From Devosia lucknowensis (GTDB lineage: Bacteria; Pseudomonadota; Alphaproteobacteria; Rhizobiales; Devosiaceae), in contig NZ_FXWK01000001.1 of the NCBI RefSeq assembly GCF_900177655.1, positions 1,798,001 through 1,862,000 on the forward strand: DNA of 64,000 nucleotides, read 5' to 3'. Within the stretch, counting starts at the first letter, position 1, and every line of letters starts with the position of its first letter. The position numbers and the translations under genes are program-made. Positions 56,995 to 64,000 of this stretch are shown in pieces. The notes under the pieces were generated by a model. That model was not told the DNA's origin. It was given only the letters and a program-made list of their open reading frames with translations, and made no database searches.

Positions 56995-57175
56995 GTTCAG
57001 ATCTCCCCGCGGCCAGCGCCGCACCCTCTCTCAGGTCGCAGCCTACGCCGTGGCGAGAGTCGCGCCAACATCCCTGCGCATGTAGTTTTTCTATAGCTGC
57101 GGCGGCATAATCTGCATTGCCCGCACGTCCGCGGCGTGGAAAGAGCATGCAGCTCTTTCTGTTGAAGAATATTCC

Positions 57176-58366
57176 ATGCCCTTGTCCCTGCTTGCGCTTT
57201 TCCTGGCTGCATTCACCTTTGGCACCGCCGAGTTCGTCATTGCGGGATTGCTCCCGGAAGTTGCGCTCGGTCTGAATGTATCCATTCCGGTCGCAGGCTA
57301 TCTGGTGTCGGGATACGCAATGGGCATTGCTGTCGGCGGCCCTCTCCTGGCCATCCTTACCAAGAAGATGAATCGCAAGCGCCTCGTCGTGCTGCTGGGT
57401 CTCGGCTTCTCGCTCGGCCAGTTCCTGTGCGCCGTCGCGCCCGATTTCGAATTGCTGTTCGCCGCCCGAATTGTTGTATCAGTGCTGCATGGCACCTATT
57501 TCGGCATCGCCTTTATTCTTGCCACCAGTATCGTGCCGCCAGAGCGTCGGGGCTTTGCGATGGCCATGATCCTTGCCGGGCTCACCGTCTCGAACGTCCT
57601 CGGCGTGCCCGGCGGCACGGCCATCGGCAACGTCTTCGGCTGGCGCGCGACCTTCTGGTGCGTGGGGTTCCTGGGCCTAGCCGCATCGGTGGTTTTGGCC
57701 ATGGTTCTGCCGGCCCACGCCGGAGCGGAAGCCAGCAGGGGCAGCTTCCGCCGGGAATTCCTGGCGCTCGGCCGTCAGCAGGTCTATCTCGGCTTTATCA
57801 TCGCCATCCTGGTCATGATCGGCCAGTACAGCCTTTTCACCTACATCGCCCCGCTGCTTCGCGACGTCACGGGACTGCCGGTCGAAGCCGTGCCCGTCCT
57901 GCTGCTGCTCTATGGCGCAGGTGCAACCGTGGGCGTTTTCCTGGGTGGGCGCCTCGCGGACTGGCGCCTGATGCCGTCGCTGATCGCTATTCTCAGCCTT
58001 CAGGCCATGCTGTTTCTCGGGCTGCATCTTGCGGCGCCCTATCCTGTCCCCATGTCGATTCTCATCGTTCTCTGGGGCGGCGCCACCTTCGCCTTCGGCT
58101 CGCCCCTGCAGTCGCGCATGCTGATGTGGGCTGCGGACGCACCGAACCTCACTGCCGCGCTGATCCCATCGGGTTTCAACATCGGCATCGCCATCGGGGC
58201 GGTTCTCGGCGCCGTCATGCTCGACGCAGCCTTGGGTTACCGGTCTCTGCCCCTCATCGGCGCAGGCGCGCTGACGCTCGCCGTTATTCTGGCGATCTGG
58301 TCCGGCTGGCTCGAGCGCCGTGCCTCGGCCTTGCCCCCGGGCGCCTTGCCGGCCACCGCGGGTTAA
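57176..58366 (+). CDS. MFS transporter (DHA1 family, AraJ/YdhP-like)
   Basis: 396 residues, 12 predicted helices. Start region FLAAFTFGTAEFVIAGLLPE is characteristic of the arabinose-efflux-like DHA1 group. The loop 2-3 motif is GPLLAILTKKMNRKRLVVLL, and motif C appears as AGLTVSNVLGVPGGTAIGNV. Probable drug or sugar efflux; the substrate is unknown. It is divergent from hdeD across 181 bases that include an AT-rich segment near 57085. Confidence 0.9.
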   Translation: MPLSLLALFLAAFTFGTAEFVIAGLLPEVALGLNVSIPVAGYLVSGYAMGIAVGGPLLAILTKKMNRKRLVVLLGLGFSLGQFLCAVAPDFELLFAARIVVSVLHGTYFGIAFILATSIVPPERRGFAMAMILAGLTVSNVLGVPGGTAIGNVFGWRATFWCVGFLGLAASVVLAMVLPAHAGAEASRGSFRREFLALGRQQVYLGFIIAILVMIGQYSLFTYIAPLLRDVTGLPVEAVPVLLLLYGAGATVGVFLGGRLADWRLMPSLIAILSLQAMLFLGLHLAAPYPVPMSILIVLWGGATFAFGSPLQSRMLMWAADAPNLTAALIPSGFNIGIAIGAVLGAVMLDAALGYRSLPLIGAGALTLAVILAIWSGWLERRASALPPGALPATAG

Positions 58367-58476
58367 CGGTTCGGTCACTAATCCTGCAATTGGGTCTGCG
58401 GCCGTAACCCACTATTGTTTTTCGTCGCGCTAAGAGGTTTTCTCACACCACTCCTGGGAACCTTAGTGCCAGCCGC

Positions 58477-59616
58477 ATGATCGACAATGCATCGTTGCTG
58501 ATCGGTATTGCCTTTTCCGGCGCTTCCCTTGTGGTGGCGCTGGTGATCGGCTGGCTGAATGCCCGCGCCGAGATCTACCTCATTCATGGGGCTGCCGGCA
58601 TTGGCCTCGTAGTCCTCGCCCTGACCGGGCTCGGCCTGCGAGACGGCAATTACGGCCTCATCAATCAATTGATCCCGTTCCCGATTCTTCTGGGTGGCTT
58701 TGCCTTCATTCTTTCGGGGTCACGGCTCTTCAACAAAAGGACAGCCAGACCCGCCGTTTTCGTGGCCTGCCTCGTGATCCCCGTCACGGTTTTGCCGCTG
58801 CTGGCGGGACTGTCAGGCGTGGGGACGATCATGCTCAACGTCAGCGCCGGGGTGATCATGGCGCTATGCGGTCGCGAGTTCTGGCGCGGGCGCTCGGAGT
58901 CGACACTGGCAATGTCGGCAAATGCGGCTCTCTACGCTCTGGTCGCAATATCCTTTTTCGCCTGCGCTCTGATGCTGGTGCTCGATCAGGCCTGGATCAT
59001 CAGCGCGCCGCCCGACAACTGGGCAGAGGATGTCAATTCGATCATGTCGCTGGTCGGGCTCACGGGCATCGGCGCCATCACCCTGACGCTGCACCATGCG
59101 CGCTCGGCCCGCCGCCACCACATCGAGGCCAATACCGATGCCCTGACCGGCGTACTCAACCGTCGCGCGCTGTTCCAGCGTTTGCGCGACACTGACGTGA
59201 TTGCCGGCGTCGCCGTCATCATGTTCGATCTCGATCACTTCAAGCAGATCAACGACCGCCGGGGCCACGCGCACGGCGACTGGGTGCTGCAGCAATTTGC
59301 CGGTGTGCTCCGGCGCGAACTGCGCGACGAGGACATCATCTCGCGCATCGGCGGCGAAGAATTTTGCGTCATTCTTCAGGACCGCGATTGGGAGATCGCT
59401 CGCTCCGTGGCCGAACGCATCCGCAAGGCCTACGCCGATCTCAGGTTGCCGATCGGCGACGATAGCGAGATCGCGACAGTCAGCGCCGGAATGGCAACTG
59501 GTGGTCAGCAGGAGCCGTTCTCGTCGGTTTTGAGCAGGGCCGATGCGGCCCTCTACAAGGCCAAGGAAGCAGGGCGCAACCAGGTGCACGTCGCTCCTTT
59601 CCGCCTCGTGGCCTGA
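58477..59616 (+). CDS. Membrane-bound diguanylate cyclase (GGDEF domain)
   Basis: 379 residues. The N-terminal about 200 form six or more transmembrane helices without a recognised sensor domain. The C-terminal GGDEF domain begins at NTDALTGVLNRRALFQRLRD, has FDLDHFKQINDRRGHAHGD and the active-site RIGGEEF. The RxxD inhibitory site is intact (RDED, five residues before GGEEF), so product feedback is expected. It should make c-di-GMP. The gene is monocistronic; its stop lies beside the terminator of the convergent yqeY. Confidence 0.93.
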   Translation: MIDNASLLIGIAFSGASLVVALVIGWLNARAEIYLIHGAAGIGLVVLALTGLGLRDGNYGLINQLIPFPILLGGFAFILSGSRLFNKRTARPAVFVACLVIPVTVLPLLAGLSGVGTIMLNVSAGVIMALCGREFWRGRSESTLAMSANAALYALVAISFFACALMLVLDQAWIISAPPDNWAEDVNSIMSLVGLTGIGAITLTLHHARSARRHHIEANTDALTGVLNRRALFQRLRDTDVIAGVAVIMFDLDHFKQINDRRGHAHGDWVLQQFAGVLRRELRDEDIISRIGGEEFCVILQDRDWEIARSVAERIRKAYADLRLPIGDDSEIATVSAGMATGGQQEPFSSVLSRADAALYKAKEAGRNQVHVAPFRLVA

Positions 59617-59640
59617 AAAAGCGGGCGACAAGCGCCCGCC
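59614..59640 (-). terminator. Terminator of the yqeY-type gene
   Basis: On the minus strand, GCGGGCG-CTTGT-CGCCCGC followed by TTTTTC. It also overlaps the end of the convergent diguanylate cyclase gene. Confidence 0.88.
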
Positions 59641-59647
59641 TCCCGGG

Positions 59648-60100
59648 TCACACGCTGAGCGCAGCGCGCACCTGTCCGCTCACCTTCCCGAAATCGATTC
59701 GCCCCGGATAGGCAGCCTTCAACTGGGCGACGACCTTGCCCATGTCCTTCGGACCTTCGGCGCCGGTCGCGCTGATGGCAGCCGCGATGGCAGCGGTCAC
59801 CTCCTCATCGGTGAGACCCTTGGGCAGGAACTCGTTGAGGATGTCGATCTCTTCCTTTTCTACTGTTGCGAGGTCTGCGCGTCCGGCCTGCGCATAGATC
59901 GCAAAGCTTTCCTCGCGCTGTTTCACCATCTTCTGGATCATGGACAGGATTTCGTCGTTGGTCGCCGGACCCTTGCCCTCGCCCCGATTGGCGATATCGC
60001 GGTCTTTGATGGCTGCGTTGATCGACCGCAGTGTCGCTGTGCGGCGCTGGTCACGGGCCTTGAGCGCCAGTTTGAGGCCTTCGCTGATGTCTTCGCGCAT
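59648..60100 (-). CDS. GatB/YqeY domain-containing protein
   Basis: 150 residues, the stand-alone YqeY form, related to the tail domain of the GatB amidotransferase subunit. Features: MREDISEGLKLALKARDQRR at the start, MVKQREESFAIYAQAGRADL in the middle and the C-terminal KDMGKVVAQLKAAYPGRIDF. Its exact function is unknown; a tRNA-binding role is inferred from GatB. In many alphaproteobacteria it lies between carA and dnaG, and here it is indeed divergent from carA. Confidence 0.93.
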   Translation of the reverse strand: MREDISEGLKLALKARDQRRTATLRSINAAIKDRDIANRGEGKGPATNDEILSMIQKMVKQREESFAIYAQAGRADLATVEKEEIDILNEFLPKGLTDEEVTAAIAAAISATGAEGPKDMGKVVAQLKAAYPGRIDFGKVSGQVRAALSV

Positions 60101-60293
60101 GTGCCGTCCGGCTCCTTGCTATGCAGATTGTTGCCCCCATATAGGCAAATAACGCGGCCTTCGCCACTTGCGCTGTCCGCTTCGGCCTTCTAAGAGGAGG
60201 CCTCAACCGACATCTTCGCCACGCGCAAGGGCAGGCTCTCCGCCACCGCTCTCGTTGCGCGCGACCACGATAAACCGAGCTTGGAGACCCAAA

Positions 60294-61505
60294 GTGACCG
60301 GCTGGCAGCACACCCCCGCGACCGCAGTTCTTATTCTGGCGGACGGCACGCGCCTTGAGGGCCACGGCATCGGCGCAGTGGGGCACGCAGCAGGCGAAGT
60401 CTGCTTCAACACGGCCATGACCGGATACCAGGAAGTGCTGACCGACCCCTCCTATGCGGGCCAGATCATCACCTTCACCTTCCCTCATATCGGCAATGTC
60501 GGCACCAACGACGAAGACATCGAGACGGTCAACATGGCTGCGCTGTCGGGCGTCCGGGGCGTGGTCCTCAAGGCCGACATCACCAATCCGTCCAATTATC
60601 GCGCCGCTGAAAAGCTCGACGCCTGGCTCAAGAAGCGCAACATCGTCGGCATCGCCGGGATCGACACCCGCGCCCTGACCGCGCTGATCCGCGAGAACGG
60701 CATGCCCAACGGCGTCATCGCGCACGAACCGACCGGCCAGTTCGACGAAGGTTCCATTAAAGCGGAGCTTGACGCCTTCCCGGGCCTCGAGGGTCTCGAT
60801 CTCGCCAAGGAAGTCACCACTGCCCAGACCTATCACTGGGATCAGACCGGCTGGCAGTGGGACAAGGGCTACGGCACGCTCGACAACCCCGAATTCCATG
60901 TCGTCGCCATCGACTATGGCGCCAAGCGCAATATCCTGCGCTGCCTGGCTGACCAGGGCGCCAAGGTCACCGTCGTGCCCGCCACCGCGACTGCCGCCGA
61001 TGTGCTTTCGCACAATCCGGACGCCATCTTCCTTTCCAACGGCCCGGGCGATCCGGCCGCAACCGGCAAATATGCCGTCCCGACCATCCAGAAGCTGATG
61101 GAGACAGGCAAGCCGATGTTCGGCATCTGCCTCGGGCACCAGTTGCTCGGCCTCGCGCTGGGCGGGACGACCTCGAAGATGCATCAGGGCCATCATGGCG
61201 CCAATCACCCGGTCAAGGACCTGACCACCGGCAAGGTCGAGATCACCTCGATGAACCACGGCTTTGCCGTCGATGCCGAGAGCCTGCCTGCTGGCGTCAC
61301 CCAGACGCACATCTCGCTGTTTGATAATTCCAATGCCGGCCTCGCCGTCGACGGCAAGCCGATCTTTTCGGTGCAGTACCACCCGGAAGCCAGCCCCGGT
61401 CCCAAGGACAGCCACTATCTGTTCACGCGTTTCCTCAATCAGGTGCGCAAGCAGAAGGGTCTGCCCGAAAAGGCGGAATATGTTGCGCCGGGCACCGCGG
61501 CCTGA
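60294..61505 (+). CDS. carA: Carbamoyl-phosphate synthase small subunit
   Basis: 403 residues from the GTG at 60294, which has TTGGAGACCCAAA upstream; the frame extends to a TTG at 60168 without a ribosome site. The N-terminal half is the CarA-specific domain (AVGHAAGEVCFNTAMTGYQE). The C-terminal class I glutaminase has nucleophile C279 in MFGICLGHQLLGLALGG and the H363/E365 pair in QYHPEASPGP. It supplies ammonia for carbamoyl phosphate used in pyrimidine and arginine synthesis. The large subunit gene carB is not in this window. Confidence 0.97.
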   Translation: MTGWQHTPATAVLILADGTRLEGHGIGAVGHAAGEVCFNTAMTGYQEVLTDPSYAGQIITFTFPHIGNVGTNDEDIETVNMAALSGVRGVVLKADITNPSNYRAAEKLDAWLKKRNIVGIAGIDTRALTALIRENGMPNGVIAHEPTGQFDEGSIKAELDAFPGLEGLDLAKEVTTAQTYHWDQTGWQWDKGYGTLDNPEFHVVAIDYGAKRNILRCLADQGAKVTVVPATATAADVLSHNPDAIFLSNGPGDPAATGKYAVPTIQKLMETGKPMFGICLGHQLLGLALGGTTSKMHQGHHGANHPVKDLTTGKVEITSMNHGFAVDAESLPAGVTQTHISLFDNSNAGLAVDGKPIFSVQYHPEASPGPKDSHYLFTRFLNQVRKQKGLPEKAEYVAPGTAA

Positions 61506-61544
61506 TCCATTCGGCTCACGGTCGAGTCTGTCAGCGGTATCCCA

Positions 61545-62252
61545 ATGAGCAACGACGTCCTGGACGGTCTCAAGGCCGGCGCGGTCATCGCGCTGTCCAC
61601 GTCACCTTTTGCTGTCCTGTTCGGTGCCGTCGCAGTCGACAACGGCCTCACCATTGTCGATGCCGGACTGATGAGCGCGACGATCTATGCCGGTGCCAGC
61701 CAGCTGGTCGGCATCGAGCTATTCGGCAATCACGTCGCCCCGTGGCTGATCGTGCTCTCCGTCTTTGCCGTCAACTTCCGGCACATCCTCTATTCGGCGG
61801 CCATCGCCCGCTATATCCGCGGCTACAGCCCCGTGCAGAAGGCCCTCGCTTTCTTCTTCCTGATCGATCCGCAGTTTGCCGAAGCGATCCGACGCGGTGA
61901 GTCGGGAAAGTCGCTGAGCTTTTCGTGGTACATGGCCTTCGCCCTGGTGATCTATTTCCCGTGGATCCTGTTTTCGGTCCTCGGCGCATGGTTTGGCTCC
62001 ATGCTCGGCGATCCAAGGGTCTGGGCCATCGATGTGCTCCTGCCCATCTACTTCCTCGGCCTCGTCGTCGGCTTCCGTCGCAAACCCGGATTCTATCCGG
62101 TCGTCGCAACGAGCATGCTGTGCTCGGTGGCCGCGTACTACCTCGTTGGCTCTCCCTGGCATGTCAGCATTGGCGCCATCTGCGGCGTCCTGGTGGCAGC
62201 CCTCCTCCCCCTGCCGCCCAGGCCTGCGGCCGTCGAGGAGGCCAGCCACTGA
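61545..62252 (+). CDS. azlC: AzlC-family branched-chain amino-acid exporter, large subunit
   Basis: 235 residues, about six helices. Family motifs: GLKAGAVIALSTSPFAVLFG, MSATIYAGASQLVGIELFG and VFAVNFRHILYSAAIARYI. With AzlD it exports branched-chain amino acids or their analogues. It starts 39 bases after carA in the same direction and its stop overlaps the azlD start by one base (TGATG). Confidence 0.92.
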   Translation: MSNDVLDGLKAGAVIALSTSPFAVLFGAVAVDNGLTIVDAGLMSATIYAGASQLVGIELFGNHVAPWLIVLSVFAVNFRHILYSAAIARYIRGYSPVQKALAFFFLIDPQFAEAIRRGESGKSLSFSWYMAFALVIYFPWILFSVLGAWFGSMLGDPRVWAIDVLLPIYFLGLVVGFRRKPGFYPVVATSMLCSVAAYYLVGSPWHVSIGAICGVLVAALLPLPPRPAAVEEASH

Positions 62253-62557
62253 TGGATGATCTCTCCACGCTCTGGCTGATTCTGGCGGCGGCTTCCGCCA
62301 CCTATCTCACCCGCATCGGCGGCTATGTGCTCATCACCCGCATGCGCACCCTGCCCCCAAGGCTCGAACAGGCTCTCAACGCCGTACCCGCCGCCGTGCT
62401 CACCACGCTCTGGGCGCCGGCCTTCTTCACCGGTGGCTGGGACGTACGCATCGCGCTGATGGTCGCGGCGCTGGTCAGCCTGCGCTACCCGGGGCTGGTC
62501 ATGCTGGCAGCCGGCTGGGCTGCCGCCATGGCGTCGCGGCATCTCATCGGGCTTTAG
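62252..62557 (+). CDS. azlD: AzlD-family exporter small subunit
   Basis: 101 residues from the ATG at 62252, sharing one base with the azlC stop. It has four short helices with AAASATYLTRIGGYVLITRM and LNAVPAAVLTTLWAPAFFTG, the latter the AzlD signature. It works as the partner of AzlC. The last four bases overlap the end of the convergent metallopeptidase gene. The longer open frame to 61925 is an overlap with azlC and not real. Confidence 0.92.
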   Translation: MDDLSTLWLILAAASATYLTRIGGYVLITRMRTLPPRLEQALNAVPAAVLTTLWAPAFFTGGWDVRIALMVAALVSLRYPGLVMLAAGWAAAMASRHLIGL

Positions 62558-63486
62558 ATGTTTCCGGAGAACGTATCGCAATCACCCGGATCGCCGGAGC
62601 GATAGCCGCGTTCGAACCAGCTCTGGCGCTGGGCGGACGTGCCGTGATTGAAGGTCTTGGGCACCGCGAACCCCTGCATGCGCTTTTGCAGCGTATCGTC
62701 GCCGATCTGGTTTGCGGCGTTCAGCGCCTCTTCGATATCGCCATTGTCGAGCAGGTTCTGCTGGCCCGCATAATTTGCCCAGACCCCCGCATAGCAATCC
62801 GCCTGCAGTTCCACCCGGACCGAATAGGCATTGGCCTCTTCCTGGCTCATCGACTGGCGCCGCTGGTTGAATTCGGACAGCACGCCGGTCAGGTTCTGCA
62901 CATGGTGACCCACTTCGTGCGCCAGAACATAGGCTTGGGCGAAATCGCCCGGCGCGCCGAACTGCTGGTGCAACTGGTCGTAGAAGCTGAGGTCTATGTA
63001 GACCTTCTGGTCGCCCGGGCAATAGAAGGGTCCCACTGACGCGTCGGCGGCGCCGCAGGCCGTGTTCACCGCATCGGTGAACAACACCACATTGGGTTCA
63101 GGGTAATCTTCACCGATCGCGGCAAACTGCTCGCTCCAGAGGTCCTCTGTCTCCTTGACGACCACGGCGACGAAATCGGCAAGCTGGTCTTCGCCCTCCG
63201 CCGGAAGCTCCCGCGACGATACGTTGGATGCCGGCGCGGAGCTGCTCGAACCGCTGAGTATGTCGATCGGGTTTATACCGGTGGCGAACCAGATGATACC
63301 CAGCACCACCACGATGCCGATCAGGCTGGAAATGCCGCCTCGGCTTCCACCGCCACCTCCAGTGGGAATGCGGATGCCACCACCCCGGCCCAGCCCGCCG
63401 AGCCCACCCAGGCCGCCAAGCCTGCCTCCGCCTGCTCCGCGCCGATCTTCGATATTCGAGCTGCGCTGCCGACCTTGCCACTTCAT
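62554..63486 (-). CDS. YpfJ-family neutral zinc metallopeptidase
   Basis: 310 residues. The N-terminus is basic with a glycine-rich repeat (GGRLGGLGGLGGLGRGG), then one transmembrane helix (about 52-70) that places the catalytic domain outside the cytoplasm. The zinc site is LAHEVGHHVQNLTG (H190, E191, H194). Other landmarks are YCPGDQKVYIDLSFYDQLHQ and a C-terminal SWFERGYRSGDPGDCDTF. YpfJ-type proteins are uncharacterised membrane-anchored zinc proteases. Confidence 0.92.
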   Translation of the reverse strand: MKWQGRQRSSNIEDRRGAGGGRLGGLGGLGGLGRGGGIRIPTGGGGGSRGGISSLIGIVVVLGIIWFATGINPIDILSGSSSSAPASNVSSRELPAEGEDQLADFVAVVVKETEDLWSEQFAAIGEDYPEPNVVLFTDAVNTACGAADASVGPFYCPGDQKVYIDLSFYDQLHQQFGAPGDFAQAYVLAHEVGHHVQNLTGVLSEFNQRRQSMSQEEANAYSVRVELQADCYAGVWANYAGQQNLLDNGDIEEALNAANQIGDDTLQKRMQGFAVPKTFNHGTSAQRQSWFERGYRSGDPGDCDTFSGNI

Positions 63487-63574
63487 CTTTGACGCCTTTC
63501 CGAAGTCACGAAGACGTTAGCAGTAAGTGTCGAGGCTGAACACGGGTTCCAATGAGCCTGTGGGCAGCGCGCGT

Positions 63575-64000
63575 TTATCCAGCGACGGCCGCCACCGTCT
63601 CCCGAGCCCCCTTGTCGAACAGACGTTCGAGATGCGCGACGACGGCTGCCCGGAAAGCGGCATTTTCCGGCAGGTCGGTGCCAAAAACCTCAGTCATGCC
63701 CACCAGTCCGTCGAACAACGCGTCCGGATCGTCCCCCGCATCGGCGGCAATCGCATGCATCTTGAGCGCATGCGGATCGCGAACATCGATATCGCTGCCG
63801 TCTTCTGCAACGCCCGTCACATAACGCATCCATGCCGCGACCCCGAGCGCCAGCCGGTCGATGCTCTGTCCGGCCTTGAGCCGGTCGCGGATGGTGCCGA
63901 GCAGTCGCTGCGGCAGCTTCTGGCTGCCATCCATGGCAATCTGCCAGGTGCGGTGCTTGAGCGCCGGATTGCGGAACCGGTCCAGCAGCTGATCGCGGTA
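63575..64000 (-). CDS. Mannitol dehydrogenase family oxidoreductase, C-terminal part (gene runs off the right edge)
   Basis: Open frame from the right edge to the stop at 63575: 141 residues of the C-terminal domain. The edge reads YRDQLLDRFRNPALKHRTWQ, IAMDGSQKLPQRLLGTIRDR follows, and LALGVAAWMRYVTG comes later. This is the substrate-binding helical domain of the mannitol/fructuronate/arabinitol dehydrogenase family (polyol-specific long-chain dehydrogenases), including the K-containing SQKLPQR active-site motif. The NAD-binding half lies beyond the window, so the substrate (mannitol, sorbitol or fructuronate) cannot be assigned. Confidence 0.9.
   Translation of the reverse strand, partial: YRDQLLDRFRNPALKHRTWQIAMDGSQKLPQRLLGTIRDRLKAGQSIDRLALGVAAWMRYVTGVAEDGSDIDVRDPHALKMHAIAADAGDDPDALFDGLVGMTEVFGTDLPENAAFRAAVVAHLERLFDKGARETVAAVAG

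Noticed and set aside
55373..57148. 591-residue reading of the GH5-like gene
   Set aside because: The first about 245 residues are out-of-frame HdeD sequence; the hydrolase proper starts at 56413 with its own ribosome site.
60168..60293. N-terminal extension of carA from a TTG
   Set aside because: The GTG at 60294 has a good Shine-Dalgarno and gives the usual CarA start; the extension is proline/arginine-rich and lacks a ribosome site.

Overview
The window is high-GC, tightly packed bacterial chromosome. The gene set points to an alphaproteobacterium of the Hyphomicrobiales, probably close to Devosia. The clues are the dnaG-rpoD pair, HlyU-family and small conserved alphaproteobacterial proteins, long-form PstC/PstA, and an ABC-type B12 importer behind a cobalamin riboswitch. 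This placement is inferred from protein style and synteny; no rRNA is present. No prophage, insertion sequence or CRISPR array is visible.

Layout. 1-11603: the end of a TetR-like regulator, then a complete glycogen operon on the minus strand, transcribed glgP-glgB-glgC-glgA-pgm-glgX. 11700-18788: a CPA2 cation/proton antiporter, an AI-2E-family permease, a nucleoside hydrolase, a small membrane protein, an ABC-F ATPase and a LysE-type exporter. 18855-25434: an accessory-looking stretch with two tandem small paralogous proteins of unknown function, a DUF2087 protein, a CadC-like winged-helix/TPR regulator, a decapitated MarR/OhrR gene, a Tat-exported epoxide hydrolase, AraC and IclR regulators and a CAU-anticodon tRNA. 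25500-32020: Pho boxes and pstS-pstC-pstA-pstB-phoU-phoB, with no phoR alongside. 32055-34143: two divergent alpha/beta hydrolases.

34270-38487: a cobalamin riboswitch, a 31-codon leader ORF, a B12-type ABC importer and two overlapping YdcZ-family membrane proteins. 38546-41170: an aldehyde dehydrogenase and an FAH-fold dehydratase that look like the last two steps of the oxidative (Weimberg-type) pentose pathway. 41360-48911: envelope and stress proteins, including a 733-residue OmpA-family protein with a duplicated CX10C module, then a luciferase-like oxidoreductase and a uracil-DNA-glycosylase-like protein. 48915-54002: the dnaG, rpoD, DUF2442, hlyU group on the minus strand. 54060-59616: a mixed block (BrkB, GH5-like hydrolase, HdeD, MFS, diguanylate cyclase) lying between dnaG and yqeY. 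59648-64000: yqeY, carA, azlCD, a zinc metallopeptidase and the end of a mannitol-dehydrogenase-family gene.

Nothing here is clearly a new defence or biosynthetic system. The best candidates for undescribed biology are the tandem small-protein pair, the riboswitch leader ORF that appears coupled to the importer ATPase, and the two-module OmpA protein.
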